From JAQVEM01 sp964616545 (lineage in GTDB: Bacteria > Actinomycetota > Humimicrobiia > Humimicrobiales > Humimicrobiaceae): a stretch of 29,217 nucleotides of DNA. The notes below the pieces were generated by a model. It searched no databases and had not been told where the DNA came from. It saw only the letters and a program-made list of their open reading frames with translations. The translations under genes and the position numbers were made by a program. The stretch spans positions 1 to 29,217 of the forward strand of contig CAZTUA010000002.1 in NCBI GenBank assembly GCA_964616545.1. The letters run 5' to 3'. Positions 17,871 through 25,540 of this stretch are shown here, one piece after another; the first letter of the stretch is position 1; every line of letters starts with the position of its first letter.

Positions 17871-18512
17871 ATTAATGATAATAAACTTTATTATTAATAA
17901 TTAATATACAACTGAAAAATTGCAGCGCTTATATTATCATAAAGTCGCCGAAGCATAAAGCTAATTATGTAAAGAAATTAGGGCAGAGCTGGGATTTGCT
18001 GCTGTTTCCATGCATAGAAAAACAATATAAGGGACAGGCTGTTCCCCTTTCATAAAGAAGTTACCGGATTATCAGTATGCTGAAAACCCAAATTTTTAAA
18101 TATCTCCCAAAGATGAACTGAAGCTTGAATATATTAAGAATTATATAAAAATACAGTTCACGTATGGACCAATCACGGTAACTTTTCTTTCGGTAACCGG
18201 TGCAGTATTATTTTAATATTTAAATAGATAAGAATTAGGATTTATTATATTGGAAGATTTGCATAATCTATAGGTAATCTCTATATTATTATCTGAGGGA
18301 TCGGGATCCCCTGAAGGATGGCTGCGTGTAATATTCTTTTTGGTCCGCCAGAGTAAGATTAAATATCACCTGGCCATCTAAAATATTTGCGTAAGATAAC
18401 ATTTTCAGTAGTATAATAATAAACATGAAAAGGAAGCGTGCAGGTTTTATCTGAAGATAAACCTCTTTTTCTATGGTATATAAAATAATAACAGACCGGA
18501 GATAGCTTTAAC
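17871..18512. other. 642-bp gap between divergent lipid-kinase and GT4 genes
   Basis: I see no gene. An inverted repeat resembling cassette ends is present: GAAGTTACCGGATT (18057-18070) against AATCACGGTAACTTTTC (18171-18187). GGGATC-GG-GATCCC is perfect at 18299-18312 or within a base of it. A hairpin, AGGTTTTATC-TGAA-GATAAACCT (18442-18464), followed by a short T-rich stretch, lies 48 bases before the GT4 start and could be a weak terminator or attenuator. The remainder is AT-rich and unremarkable. Confidence 0.4.
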
Positions 18513-19520
18513 ATGAAAGTAGCAATAATTTCACCAATTGCATGGAGAACACCTCCAAGGCACTACGGCCCGTGGGAAAGAGTAGTATCACTGCTCACGG
18601 AAGGCCTTGTCAGAAAAAAAATAGATGTTACGTTATATGCAACCGGTGATTCATTAACATCAGCCGAGTTAAGAAGCATATGCAAACTGCCTTATGAGGA
18701 AGATAGGAACATAGATCCCAGGGTCTGGGAATGTCTTCATATATCAGAAGTAATGGAACAGGCAGACGAATTTGATATTATTCATAATAACTATGATTTT
18801 TTACCTCTGACTTACAGCAGACTGATAAAGACTCCAATGGTTACAACAATTCATGGATTTTCTTCGCCTAAGATTTTGCCTGTTTATAAGAAATATAATA
18901 AAACAACCCATTATGTCTCAATAAGTAATGCTGACAGGAGCCCTGAACTCGATTACATAAGAACCATATATCATGGTATAGATATTGATAATTTTACCTT
19001 AAGCGAAGATAAGGGAGAATACCTGCTCTATTTTGGCAGAATACATTCCGATAAAGGTACATGGGAAGCTATACAGGTGGCAAAAAATGTAAAAATGAAG
19101 CTAGTTATTGCAGGGATTATTCAGGATAAGGCGTACTATGAAAAATATGTTAAACCTTATTTAAATGATGATATTAATTATATCGGCCCGGTCGCTTCCC
19201 GGGAAAGGGATGCTGTCCTGGGAAACGCTTACGCTTTGCTGCATCCAATTAATTTCAACGAACCTTTTGGGTTAAGCGTTGTTGAATCAATGGCGTGCGG
19301 CACACCTGTACTTGCCTTTGGTAAAGGTTCCATGCCTGAGATTATTCAAGATGGCAAGAATGGTTTTCTTGTATCAAATATAGAAGAGATGGCCCTGAGA
19401 TTAAAAGATATAGGTAACATTTCAAGAAAATTATGTCGTGAGACAGTTATAGAAAGATTCTCACAGGAGAGAATGGTAAAAGAATATATAGAAATATATA
19501 ACGAGATATTAAATAAATAA
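18513..19520 (+). CDS. Glycosyltransferase family 4
   Basis: A 335-residue GT-B fold glycosyltransferase. The N-terminal Rossmann domain starts MKVAIISPIAWRTPP with the open loop RHYGPWERVVS. The C-terminal domain starts near YLLYFGRIHSDKGTWEAIQVA, and the nucleotide-sugar motif is EPFGLSVVESMACGTPVLAF, with its two Glu residues in the E-x7-E spacing. It is the type that uses a nucleotide-activated sugar to build a glycan or glycolipid; the acceptor is unknown. It is alone on its strand, and a decayed recombinase fragment follows about 145 bases later. Confidence 0.92.
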   Translation: MKVAIISPIAWRTPPRHYGPWERVVSLLTEGLVRKKIDVTLYATGDSLTSAELRSICKLPYEEDRNIDPRVWECLHISEVMEQADEFDIIHNNYDFLPLTYSRLIKTPMVTTIHGFSSPKILPVYKKYNKTTHYVSISNADRSPELDYIRTIYHGIDIDNFTLSEDKGEYLLYFGRIHSDKGTWEAIQVAKNVKMKLVIAGIIQDKAYYEKYVKPYLNDDINYIGPVASRERDAVLGNAYALLHPINFNEPFGLSVVESMACGTPVLAFGKGSMPEIIQDGKNGFLVSNIEEMALRLKDIGNISRKLCRETVIERFSQERMVKEYIEIYNEILNK

Positions 19521-19664
19521 GGATTGACCCTGCCGGCCAGTGCTGCATTATTAATTTAACCCAATAAGCCCGGTAAATAGATCTGGAAAATTTACGGCTG
19601 CAATAAAGAACTTAAGAAATTTTTTGATTTTCTAATTTCTATAAATATTTTAGATATAATACGA

Positions 19665-19899
19665 CACACAGTTTCAGACATACCTTCGCAACACACCTCA
19701 TTAAAGCCGGGGTTGATCTATTTAAGGTTCAGAAGTTAATGGGTCATGCAATCAGTTGGCGCTAATTTAGTTAAGTGCGTGTCCAACTTTTGGGGTTCAG
19801 ATCAGCCTTGATACTACAAAAGTTTATATTAATTTTAACAACTCATAGATGGCAAAAGCTGTTGGTAGGTTATAGACAAGGATATAGCCAATAATATAT
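19665..19899 (+). pseudogene. Decayed C-terminal end of a XerC/D-like tyrosine recombinase
   Basis: This aligns with about 22300-22480 of the intact recombinase. The frame reads FRHTFATHLIKAG and KVQKLMGHA, including the HxxR box. It is interrupted at 19751-19803 by about 53 foreign bases, then resumes with CTTGATACTACAAAAGTTT. A Gln codon has become TAG near 19848. The similarity continues past the stop codon into the downstream flank, so the copy was a whole unit and not only a coding fragment. Confidence 0.85.
19751..19805. mobile_element. Remnant of an insertion-sequence end (IS3-like)
   Basis: About 53 bases are inserted in the recombinase remnant and flanked by ATCAG on both sides (19751-19755 and 19801-19805), which looks like a target duplication. 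The inner end GTGTCCAACTTTTGGGGTTC resembles the termini of many IS3-family elements (TGTCCAACTTTTGGGG as I recall it). No transposase remains. The family assignment is from memory of end sequences and is tentative. Confidence 0.4.
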
Positions 19900-20111
19900 T
19901 TAACTTTTACTAATACCTTTTAAATATTAGCCTTATTTGCAATAAAATTATTAAAAATAAGAAATGGAATTTGTTATAATCAAAATAATTTAATAATAAT
20001 TAGAGTTCAACATAACCACGTAAAATATGTAATAAAGATTGGATTTACGAAAACAATTCACATAGAAACGGCTGTGCGAAGTAACCTTGCAAAGGAGTTG
20101 TATATAAAGAT

Positions 20112-20708
20112 ATGGAAACAATAGGCTCTAAACCAGTAGGATTGAAAGGAAGACTGGCAGGTGTAATTATGAACCTGATTCATGCCAGTCAATATAAAAA
20201 AATAATACAGAAATATTTAGTTGAAAACATTGACACTTCTGGCGAGCTATCAGTATTGGATATTGGATGCGGAGGTGGTAAGGTTGTAAACATATTTTCT
20301 TCTTTGATAAAAAAAGTAAAAATATTTGGTATAGATCATTCACTGGATATGGTTAATCTTTCTCAAAAAGTTAATAAGAATGGCATTAATGATGGAATGA
20401 TTGAAATTGTTCAAGGTGATGTAAAAAAACTTCCATATCCAAACGATTCATTTAATATAGTGACTGCTTTTGATACTATAAGCTTTTGGAATGATTTTAA
20501 TGACTCTATTAATGAGATTAAACGAGTATTAAAACAAGACGGTATTTTTTTTATAGTTAATGGATATCCTAAAGTGGGTACAAAATGGTATGATTTTGTA
20601 AAATTCAAAAATGATAATGAATATAGGGCTTTTCTAACCAGGCATGGTTTTAAAGAAATAAATTTAGTTATAGAAAAAAATACAATAATAATAAAAGCAT
20701 TGAAATGA
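20112..20708 (+). CDS. Class I SAM-dependent methyltransferase (cassette gene)
   Basis: A 198-residue methyltransferase of the Methyltransf_11 type. Motif I, VLDIGCGGGKVVNIF, binds S-adenosylmethionine (about residues 49-63); the acidic residue ending beta-2 is in FGIDHSLDMVN, and GDVKKLPYPNDSFN is the motif II/III region. It is compact and has no extra substrate domain. The gene lies in a perfect 20-bp inverted repeat (20074-20093 and 20714-20733), the mark of a complete cassette. AAAGGAG stands 14 bases upstream of the ATG, slightly far. The substrate is unknown. Confidence 0.88.
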   Translation: METIGSKPVGLKGRLAGVIMNLIHASQYKKIIQKYLVENIDTSGELSVLDIGCGGGKVVNIFSSLIKKVKIFGIDHSLDMVNLSQKVNKNGINDGMIEIVQGDVKKLPYPNDSFNIVTAFDTISFWNDFNDSINEIKRVLKQDGIFFIVNGYPKVGTKWYDFVKFKNDNEYRAFLTRHGFKEINLVIEKNTIIIKALK

Positions 20709-20727
20709 TACTGTTTGCAAGGTTACT

Positions 20728-20796
20728 TCGCACAACAGCGCATATATACAATATGTCATTCCTAAAATAAAAAAGATATATAAGCACGAATAATTT
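20728..20796 (+). other. Decayed attC-like site after the first methyltransferase
   Basis: CGCACAAC-A-GCGCATATATAC at 20729-20749 has the same order (R arm, one A, GCG-starting stem) as the minus-strand sites. The partner arm is only partly preserved (GATATATAAGCACGAAT near 20773-20789). It separates the two plus-strand methyltransferases and fixes the orientation of this side of the array as plus. Confidence 0.5.
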
Positions 20797-20816
20797 TATA
20801 GGAGGAGAAATATAAA

Positions 20817-21458
20817 ATGTCACAATTTGGAAAACCTACAGGATTTTTTGGAAAATTATTGGCAAAAGGTATGGCATTGGGGCATAGAGATTTTTATAAA
20901 AATACTGCAATGGCGCTTAATCTTAAACATGATGATAAATATCTTGAAATAGGATTTGGTTCCGGATTGTTCATTAAAAAATATGCTTCACATGTTGCAA
21001 AAATAGCCGGACTGGATTATTCAGAGGACATGGTAAATTTGGCAAATAGTATTAATAAAGATCTTATCAAATCAGGTAAAGCTGAATTTAAACAGGGAAA
21101 TGTATCATCTCTACCCTGGCAAAATGACGAATTTTCTGTAGTTGTTGGAATTGAAACTTTTTACTTCTTACACCAACCAGTGTTAGCACTTAAGGAAATA
21201 TATAGAGTATTATTTCCGGGTGGTAAGTTAGTAATTGAAATGGCATATAATAAAGATGACGGGCTAGACCATACTAAGAATATCAAAAAAATGAATTTAA
21301 ACTTATATAGTGCTTATGAAATGAAAAAAATATTAAAAGAATCCGGGTTTAGTGATATAGTCATTGATTATTATAAAGGTTTCTGGATTCCCTTCAAGGG
21401 ATATGTTGTTCCAAAAGGTATGATTGTTAAAGCTTTTAAAAAAAAAGCAGACATATAA
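20817..21458 (+). CDS. Class I SAM-dependent methyltransferase (cassette gene)
   Basis: A 213-residue methyltransferase. Motif I is YLEIGFGSGLFIKKY (about residues 42-56), followed by GLDYSEDMV and the GNVSSLPWQNDEF segment; EIYRVLFPGGKLVIEM is the post-III region. Only moderately similar to its neighbour, it is not a recent duplicate. A GGAGGAG precedes the ATG by about 11 bases. It sits between the decayed site at 20728-20796 and the leader of the recombinase; a clean terminal site after it is not visible. The methyl acceptor is unknown. Confidence 0.88.
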   Translation: MSQFGKPTGFFGKLLAKGMALGHRDFYKNTAMALNLKHDDKYLEIGFGSGLFIKKYASHVAKIAGLDYSEDMVNLANSINKDLIKSGKAEFKQGNVSSLPWQNDEFSVVVGIETFYFLHQPVLALKEIYRVLFPGGKLVIEMAYNKDDGLDHTKNIKKMNLNLYSAYEMKKILKESGFSDIVIDYYKGFWIPFKGYVVPKGMIVKAFKKKADI

Positions 21459-21488
21459 CTCTTTCTTAGTAGACTTATAAGATAAAAA

Positions 21489-21535
21489 ATAGCCGGAGTT
21501 AGCCTGTAAGCCGAGCACTATCTCGGATAGGATAT
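21489..21535 (+). repeat. 47-bp conserved leader of recombinase, copy 1
   Basis: The block starting ATAGCCGGAGTTAGCCTG and ending GGATAGGATAT recurs almost unchanged at 29171-29217 (four differences by eye). CTATC-TCG-GATAG inside it can form a small hairpin that in the other copy reads CTAT-CTCTA-ATAG. It begins about 30 bases after the second methyltransferase stop and lies about 42 bases before the recombinase ATG. It could be an attI-like recombination site or a regulatory leader of the recombinase; neither can be decided here. Confidence 0.7.
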
Positions 21536-21576
21536 AATTTCTTAATTTGTATTGCAAAAAGAGTATAAAAGTAGAT

Positions 21577-22458
21577 ATGAGAAATTATATTGATAGCTTC
21601 CTTAACTATATGAAAGTTGAAAAAATAGCCTCCCCTTCTACAATTTACGGATACAATAAAGAGGTTGGAAAATTTATTGATTATATAACTTCAATAAATA
21701 TTTCTGATATAAACTTAATTAGTACAAGTACCGTAAGGCAGTATTTCTACTATGCCAGGGAAAGCAGGGGCTTATGCCAGAGTTCCATATCAAAAATAAT
21801 TGCTACTATAAAAAGCTTTTTTAACTACCTTGAGGAAGAAGAAATAATATTAAAGAATCCAGCAAGGAAAATAAAGGTTCCCAAAAAGATATGCAGGATC
21901 CCTTCTGTAATGTCAAAGTATGAGGTTGATTTAATTATTAAGTCTGTAGACTTTGCGCCTTTAAGATGCCGGAAAAATAATGTAAGGGATAAACTGGTCC
22001 TATCCCTACTCTACTATACCGGTATAAGGAAAAGTGAGCTGCTTAATCTAAACTGGACCGATATTAATCTTTCAAAGAGTTTTATTATTATAAGGCGAGG
22101 CAAGGGTGGAAAGGACAGGCTAATACCTCTACATAGAAAAGTTACCGAGCTAATTGATAAGTACCTTGATGAGAGGCTTCCATTAAAAACAGATGCATTA
22201 ATAACCGGCGAACAGGGTAAAAGAATGTGCAAGGGCAGCTTTGTAAATTTACTTAAAATGTATCTTGGGCTATCCGGCCTTAAAAGAAAGGGTTATACAG
22301 CACACAGCTTCAGGCACAGTTTTGCCACTCACCTTGTTGAAGCCGGGGTTGATCTTTTTAAGGTTCAGAAGCTACTGGGCCATGCAAGTCTTGATACTAC
22401 AAAAATTTATATTAATTTTAATAGTTCACAGATGGCGAAAGCTATTGATAGGTTATAG
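21577..22458 (+). CDS. XerC/XerD-like tyrosine recombinase
   Basis: A complete tyrosine recombinase of 293 residues counted from the ATG at 21577 (a TTG at 21547 would add ten). Catalytic residues are all present and match XerD spacing: Arg151 (TGIRKSE), Lys about 179 (GKGGKDR), His243 and Arg246 (HSFRHSF), His269 (LGHASLDTT) and Tyr278 (KIYINF). The N-terminal SAM-like core-binding domain begins NYIDSFLNYM. The segment between the Lys and the HxxR box is short and lacks the extra domain that defines integron integrases. Decayed relatives lie at 13360 and 19665, and a leader copy at the right edge. It flanks the cassette array and may move the cassettes or only its own unit; that is unproven. 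Confidence 0.92.
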   Translation: MRNYIDSFLNYMKVEKIASPSTIYGYNKEVGKFIDYITSINISDINLISTSTVRQYFYYARESRGLCQSSISKIIATIKSFFNYLEEEEIILKNPARKIKVPKKICRIPSVMSKYEVDLIIKSVDFAPLRCRKNNVRDKLVLSLLYYTGIRKSELLNLNWTDINLSKSFIIIRRGKGGKDRLIPLHRKVTELIDKYLDERLPLKTDALITGEQGKRMCKGSFVNLLKMYLGLSGLKRKGYTAHSFRHSFATHLVEAGVDLFKVQKLLGHASLDTTKIYINFNSSQMAKAIDRL

Positions 22459-22564
22459 GCAAGGATATGCCAGTTATATAATCGTTATTTTTTATAAAGA
22501 ATTTTTCAACGTTAGTATTTGACCTTGTAGTCCAATAATAATTAGTACGTGAAGAACATTATAA

Positions 22565-23251
22565 TTATTTAGATAAAAACGCTATAAAAAATGCCTTTCC
22601 GAAATATTCAATATTAATATGCAAAGATTCTCTTTTTGCTATCTCGTAAAGGTCACCTGCAGTAAAGTATTTCTTGTATATGTTAAATGTTACCCCGTTA
22701 TTCAGTTTTCTTATCTGTCTGCCTTCTTTCTGCCTTGTTCTTGCTCTTTCATCTGACCATGTTGAATCTACTATCACAATCTTTCCGTTTTTCTCGATTT
22801 TCTTCTTCACTAATATAAAGAATTGCATTTCTTCTTTAAGTGTTAAATGACTCAGGAAAAAGCCTGTAAAAAATACTGAAGCTTTTGATTTAATTTTATC
22901 AATCTGAAACGCGTCAAGTTTTATAAATTGACATTTTGAAAAACAATCCAGTACGACAGCACGTTCTTTAGCCTTTTTTAGCATATTCTCTGATTGGTCT
23001 ATAAGAATTATTTTACTAACACTTATATAATAGTAAGGCATCCAGAATGCAGTTCCGCAGGGAACATCAAAAAAAACTCCGTTGAAGTTTTGTTTTTCAA
23101 TAAACTCTTTTACATTGATTACGTCATGCTTGTATGCATTGGGGTCGGTTATTGATGCTGGACCTGTGCCTGATGTATATATCTCGTCATACTCTTCGGC
23201 TCTTTCATCATAATACAAATTCATAGATTTTTTCAATTCTTTTTTCTTCAC
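22565..23251 (-). CDS. SAM-dependent methyltransferase (cassette gene)
   Basis: A 228-residue class I methyltransferase. Motif I reads FFDVPCGTAFWMPYY (about residues 60-74), with an unusual Pro-Cys in place of Gly-x-Gly; IILIDQSENMLKKAKER is the acidic-loop region. Translation probably starts at the GTG at 23251 after GGGAAAG, although the ATG at 23224 is possible. The gene follows the attC-like site at 23300-23360, whose GTTAGGTG starts the cassette. I could not find the matching R arm at its 3' end; the 22459-22564 stretch holds only CTAACGTT-like debris, so the distal site has decayed or been lost at the recombinase junction. The substrate is unknown. Confidence 0.85.
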   Translation of the reverse strand: MKKKELKKSMNLYYDERAEEYDEIYTSGTGPASITDPNAYKHDVINVKEFIEKQNFNGVFFDVPCGTAFWMPYYYISVSKIILIDQSENMLKKAKERAVVLDCFSKCQFIKLDAFQIDKIKSKASVFFTGFFLSHLTLKEEMQFFILVKKKIEKNGKIVIVDSTWSDERARTRQKEGRQIRKLNNGVTFNIYKKYFTAGDLYEIAKRESLHINIEYFGKAFFIAFLSK

Positions 23252-23299
23252 TTTTCTTTCCCGATATTTAATTTATTTGATGTAGGTTATCAGATTGCA

Positions 23300-23360
23300 C
23301 CTAACGTTCCGCGAGTACCTGATGTTGGCGACCAACGGGAGCCGGGTACTCGCTGTTAGG
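23300..23360 (-). other. attC-like recombination site (compact, cruciform)
   Basis: Plus strand, in order: CCTAAC, spacer GTTCC, stem GCGAGTACC (23311-23319), then an inner hairpin GTTGG-CGA-CCAAC (23324-23336), stem GGTACTCGC (23345-23353), spacer T, GTTAGG (23355-23360). Both stems are perfect. The outer arms follow the integron R rules (RYYYAAC and GTTRRRY). The unequal spacers (five bases against one) give the site a polarity. It separates the methyltransferase and the DUF3795 cassettes. Confidence 0.85.
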
Positions 23361-23375
23361 CAACGTACATAAAGA

Positions 23376-23789
23376 TTACTGGACAACTTCTTCTCCACAT
23401 TGGTTACATTTATAATAATAAAAGAAAACAGTACCTCCACAATATTTGCACGTAAAATCTTTCTTTTTTTGTTCTATAAATTCATCTATACCAAGTAACT
23501 TTATTTTTTTCAAATTATCAGGAATTTCATGTCTATATTTGAATCTATAATCACCTTCATGCGATTTTATTATTTTCTTATCTATCGTCTTACATGGAAA
23601 ATCTTCACAGTATGCACAGTAATCAATGTGTTTCTTTTCATAACAGCACAGGCGTATTTTGCAACTCCATTTGCTTTTTCTTTTCTGATCTTTATTATCC
23701 GATGAACAACCTAAACATGATTTTTTATATGATGGGCAAGCCATACAAAACGCTCCGCATGGTGCTACTTCATCTTTTCTCTTATTCAT
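23376..23789 (-). CDS. DUF3795 domain protein, cysteine-rich (cassette gene)
   Basis: A 137-residue protein with 18 or so cysteines, including CGAFCMACPSYKKSCLGC in the first half, CCYEKKHIDYCAYCEDFPC in the middle and a C-terminal zinc ribbon CKYCGG...CNQCGEE. This is the DUF3795 layout, a small presumed metal-binding family of unknown function that is common in cassettes and methanogen/clostridial genomes. The ATG has GGAG seven bases upstream. The cassette starts GTCAGGCGACATAC (23818 downward) and ends with the arm at 23355-23370, which complements it at 12 of 15 positions. Confidence 0.85.
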   Translation of the reverse strand: MNKRKDEVAPCGAFCMACPSYKKSCLGCSSDNKDQKRKSKWSCKIRLCCYEKKHIDYCAYCEDFPCKTIDKKIIKSHEGDYRFKYRHEIPDNLKKIKLLGIDEFIEQKKKDFTCKYCGGTVFFYYYKCNQCGEEVVQ

Positions 23790-23811
23790 AGGAGTCTCCT
23801 TTTTGTATGTC

Positions 23812-23957
23812 GCCTGACGTTCTGCGGCTTGTCGAAGTTGGCACCATGACCTTATCGTTGCTTTAATTCTACGTCTTAAACCCTACATTCGCTTTGAAAC
23901 ATGTGCCAATTTGGGCGGAGGCGCTTATACGCCGAAGCCGGCAAGCCGCTGTTGTAA
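23812..23957 (-). other. attC-like recombination site (long)
   Basis: It has the same geometry as 23300-23360: GCCTGAC, spacer GTTCT, stem GCGGCTTG (23824-23831), a long interior, stem CAAGCCGC (23942-23949), spacer T, GTTGTAAG. A second stem pairs TTGGCACCATG (23838-23848) with CATGTGCCAA (23900-23909), with one bulged base. The outer triplet is GAC/GTC on one side, not AAC/GTT, which may make that side inactive. It lies between the DUF3795 and GNAT cassettes. Confidence 0.8.
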
Positions 23958-23970
23958 GCCGTGCCATTTT

Positions 23971-24429
23971 TTATATTTTAATTCTATACAATTTTTCACG
24001 TATATCTCCAATTACTTCTAAGCCATTTTCATCTAATTGTAATTTATTTAAATATGTAAATTTTTTAAACAAAGCTAAACTTTTATGATTTTCCTCAGTA
24101 ATAGTTAATTCTATAGCTTTAATTCCCATTCTTTTTGATGATTCAAATAATGAATTTATTAGTTTAATAGCAATGTTTTGCCTTCTGTATACTTCGTCAA
24201 CACAGAGTTGCCAAATAAATATGGTATTTTTATCTATACTTTGCAAACCGGTAATTATACCGATTATATTGTTATTATATTCTGCGACTATAGTTGTTGA
24301 GTTATAATATTTCGATAAAATCCAATATACATAAATATTATAAGAATATACATAAGGACCATTTCTTTTTATAAGTGATTGTACTTTTTCGATATCGCTG
24401 TCTGAAATATTCCTTATAATTGCGTTCAT
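23971..24429 (-). CDS. GNAT-family N-acetyltransferase, EctA-like (cassette gene)
   Basis: A 152-residue GCN5-type acetyltransferase. The acetyl-CoA-binding motif A is WQLCVDEVYRRQNIAIKLI (about residues 73-91) and the C-terminal TITEENHKSLALFKKF is motif B. The order and the FIWQLCV segment resemble diaminobutyrate acetyltransferases (EctA) more than ribosomal acetyltransferases, but no ectB or ectC is in the window, so ectoine synthesis is not supported. The gene sits in a cassette bounded by an inverted repeat (23951-23970 and 24448-24467). Its upstream boundary is a collapsed site, with only two bases between arms. Confidence 0.85.
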   Translation of the reverse strand: MNAIIRNISDSDIEKVQSLIKRNGPYVYSYNIYVYWILSKYYNSTTIVAEYNNNIIGIITGLQSIDKNTIFIWQLCVDEVYRRQNIAIKLINSLFESSKRMGIKAIELTITEENHKSLALFKKFTYLNKLQLDENGLEVIGDIREKLYRIKI

Positions 24430-24460
24430 TATTACTAATTACCTGTTAAAATGGCATGGC

Positions 24461-24484
24461 GTACAACTAGTTTTTATATGAAGT
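24461..24484 (-). other. Collapsed attC-like site
   Basis: GTACAAC-TA-GTTTTTATATG: an AAC arm and a GTT arm separated by only TA, with no stem between them. A parallel junction, CCTAAC-TC-GTTTTTATATG, is at 28561-28578. It is likely a cassette boundary from which the attC interior was lost. Confidence 0.5.
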
Positions 24485-25127
24485 CACCGCCGATATTAAA
24501 ATCCCATCCATTTCTTTACCTTCTCGCAGTTCCCTTTCGATGTTAGCATTTCGAGCAATTTAAATGCGACATCTAACGCCGTTGCAGGAGAGGAAGAAGT
24601 AATAATATTCCCATCCACAACAAGGTGCTGATCAAGAACTTCCGCCCCAAACTCTGTTAATTGTTTTCTGCTAATCCCATCAAGTAAATGATATGTTGTA
24701 GCTTTACGCCCCTTTAAAATACCACTTTTCCCCAGGGGTAAAGCACCTACACATACTGAAGCTATGATTTTCTTTTCTTCATTGAAAGCTCTAACCAATT
24801 TGAGAAAATCCTCATGATAGGCATCTTCATAGAACCCTTCTTTATAAAATCCACCGGGAATTGCTAAAGCATCATAATCTTTCACGTCAACTTCATCTAT
24901 CTGAATTTCGGGAATAACAGTAAAATTCCAAGTGCACTTTAGTTTGGGACGCCTTCCTACAGTAGTTACTTCAACTGGAATATCTCCAAAAGCCCTGCTC
25001 CAGCCTAAAACATCTGTAAAAACACTGGCTTCATATGCTTCAAAACCGTTTGCTAAAAAAAGTAATATCTTCTTCATCTGCAATTACTCTTGGCGGAGAT
25101 TTCATATAAATCTTTATTATACGAAGT
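24485..25127. mobile_element. 643-bp insert carrying the DJ-1/PfpI gene within a repeated site
   Basis: Comparison with the uninterrupted copy at 28569-28882 shows this block is extra. It is flanked by GAAGT (24480-24484 and 25123-25127) within the longer near-repeat TATRYGAAGT. Just inside each end is an imperfect inverted repeat, ATATGAAGTCACCGCC (24476-24491) against GGCGGAGATTTCATAT (25092-25107). It looks like a cassette or a small mobile unit inserted in the 5' part of the repeat. Confidence 0.55.
24496..25083 (-). CDS. DJ-1/PfpI family protein (cassette gene)
   Basis: A 195-residue class-I glutamine-amidotransferase-like protein of the DJ-1/ThiJ/PfpI superfamily. The nucleophile elbow is IASVCVGALPLGKSGIL (Cys about residue 112), followed by GRKATTYH, whose His is in the usual catalytic place; the early Glu in GFEAYEAS is the partner residue. 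Members are glyoxalases, chaperones or proteases, and sequence alone does not choose. No strong ribosome-binding site precedes the ATG at 25083 or the one at 25077. It occupies the 643-bp insert in the repeated site. Confidence 0.88.
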   Translation of the reverse strand: MQMKKILLFLANGFEAYEASVFTDVLGWSRAFGDIPVEVTTVGRRPKLKCTWNFTVIPEIQIDEVDVKDYDALAIPGGFYKEGFYEDAYHEDFLKLVRAFNEEKKIIASVCVGALPLGKSGILKGRKATTYHLLDGISRKQLTEFGAEVLDQHLVVDGNIITSSSPATALDVAFKLLEMLTSKGNCEKVKKWMGF

Positions 25128-25426
25128 GTTTTTATAAAATTTATTTAAGTCTACATATTATGCGAAATAACATTAAACTTTAAGTAATACCAGGCAAGTT
25201 TAATTCTAACAAATATTGTTAAATATATAAAACTTATCTTAGTGGGCAAAGAGAAATATTTATAAGATTAATTGCTGTCTAGACAACATTATGTTTATAT
25301 ACAAATACTTATTCAAGGTAAGAATCTAAATATGAACTAAAAATCATTGATACTTTACAGTTCCATGAAGTATCTGGTAAGGAAGAAGGAGAAATAATCA
25401 TTTCACTTTCCTTATAACTTTAGATA
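25125..25426. repeat. About 305-bp repeat, copy A
   Basis: It is nearly identical to 28575-28882 over 300 bases (a few dozen substitutions at the left, very few in 25200-25400). It contains the arm ATTGC-T-GTCTAGACAAC (25271-25287), which has the same GC-T-GT layout as the attC-like sites, so it probably consists of a degenerate attC plus the tail of the preceding cassette gene. The minus-strand frame ending LSKVIRKVK at the right border is shared by both copies. Confidence 0.75.
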
Positions 25427-25540
25427 ATCTACTCCAGACTGCAGTTAAATCATCATTTATTTCTTTTAAATCATCTCCTAAAACAGTAACCTCTCCGGCA
25501 ATTCCTGATTCTTTGAAGGTAATTACCAGGTACCTGCTAC
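25410..25540 (-). pseudogene. 3' tail of an unidentified gene fused to the glycosyltransferase remnant
   Basis: A minus-strand frame reads RYLVITFKESGIAGEV, then GDDLKEINDDLTAVWSRL and ends KVIRKVK with TGA. It has no start codon; upstream it runs directly into the glycosyltransferase remnant in another frame. I do not recognise the family. Only its last residues recur in copy B (28866-28882), so the gene was cut independently there. Confidence 0.45.

Larger units (their letters stand above)
19521..20111. other. 591-bp gap: recombinase remnant and cassette boundary
   Basis: No intact gene is present. The gap holds the C-terminal recombinase remnant (19665-19899), a piece of an IS3-type end inserted into it, and an AT-rich stretch up to 20045. 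From 20065 a decayed cassette boundary AGAAACGGCTGTGCG leads into the methyltransferase cassette. Confidence 0.6.

Noticed and set aside
21577..22458. Calling the recombinase an integron integrase (IntI)
   Set aside because: The stretch between the catalytic Lys and the HxxR box is short and lacks the extra IntI segment; residue spacing fits XerD almost exactly.
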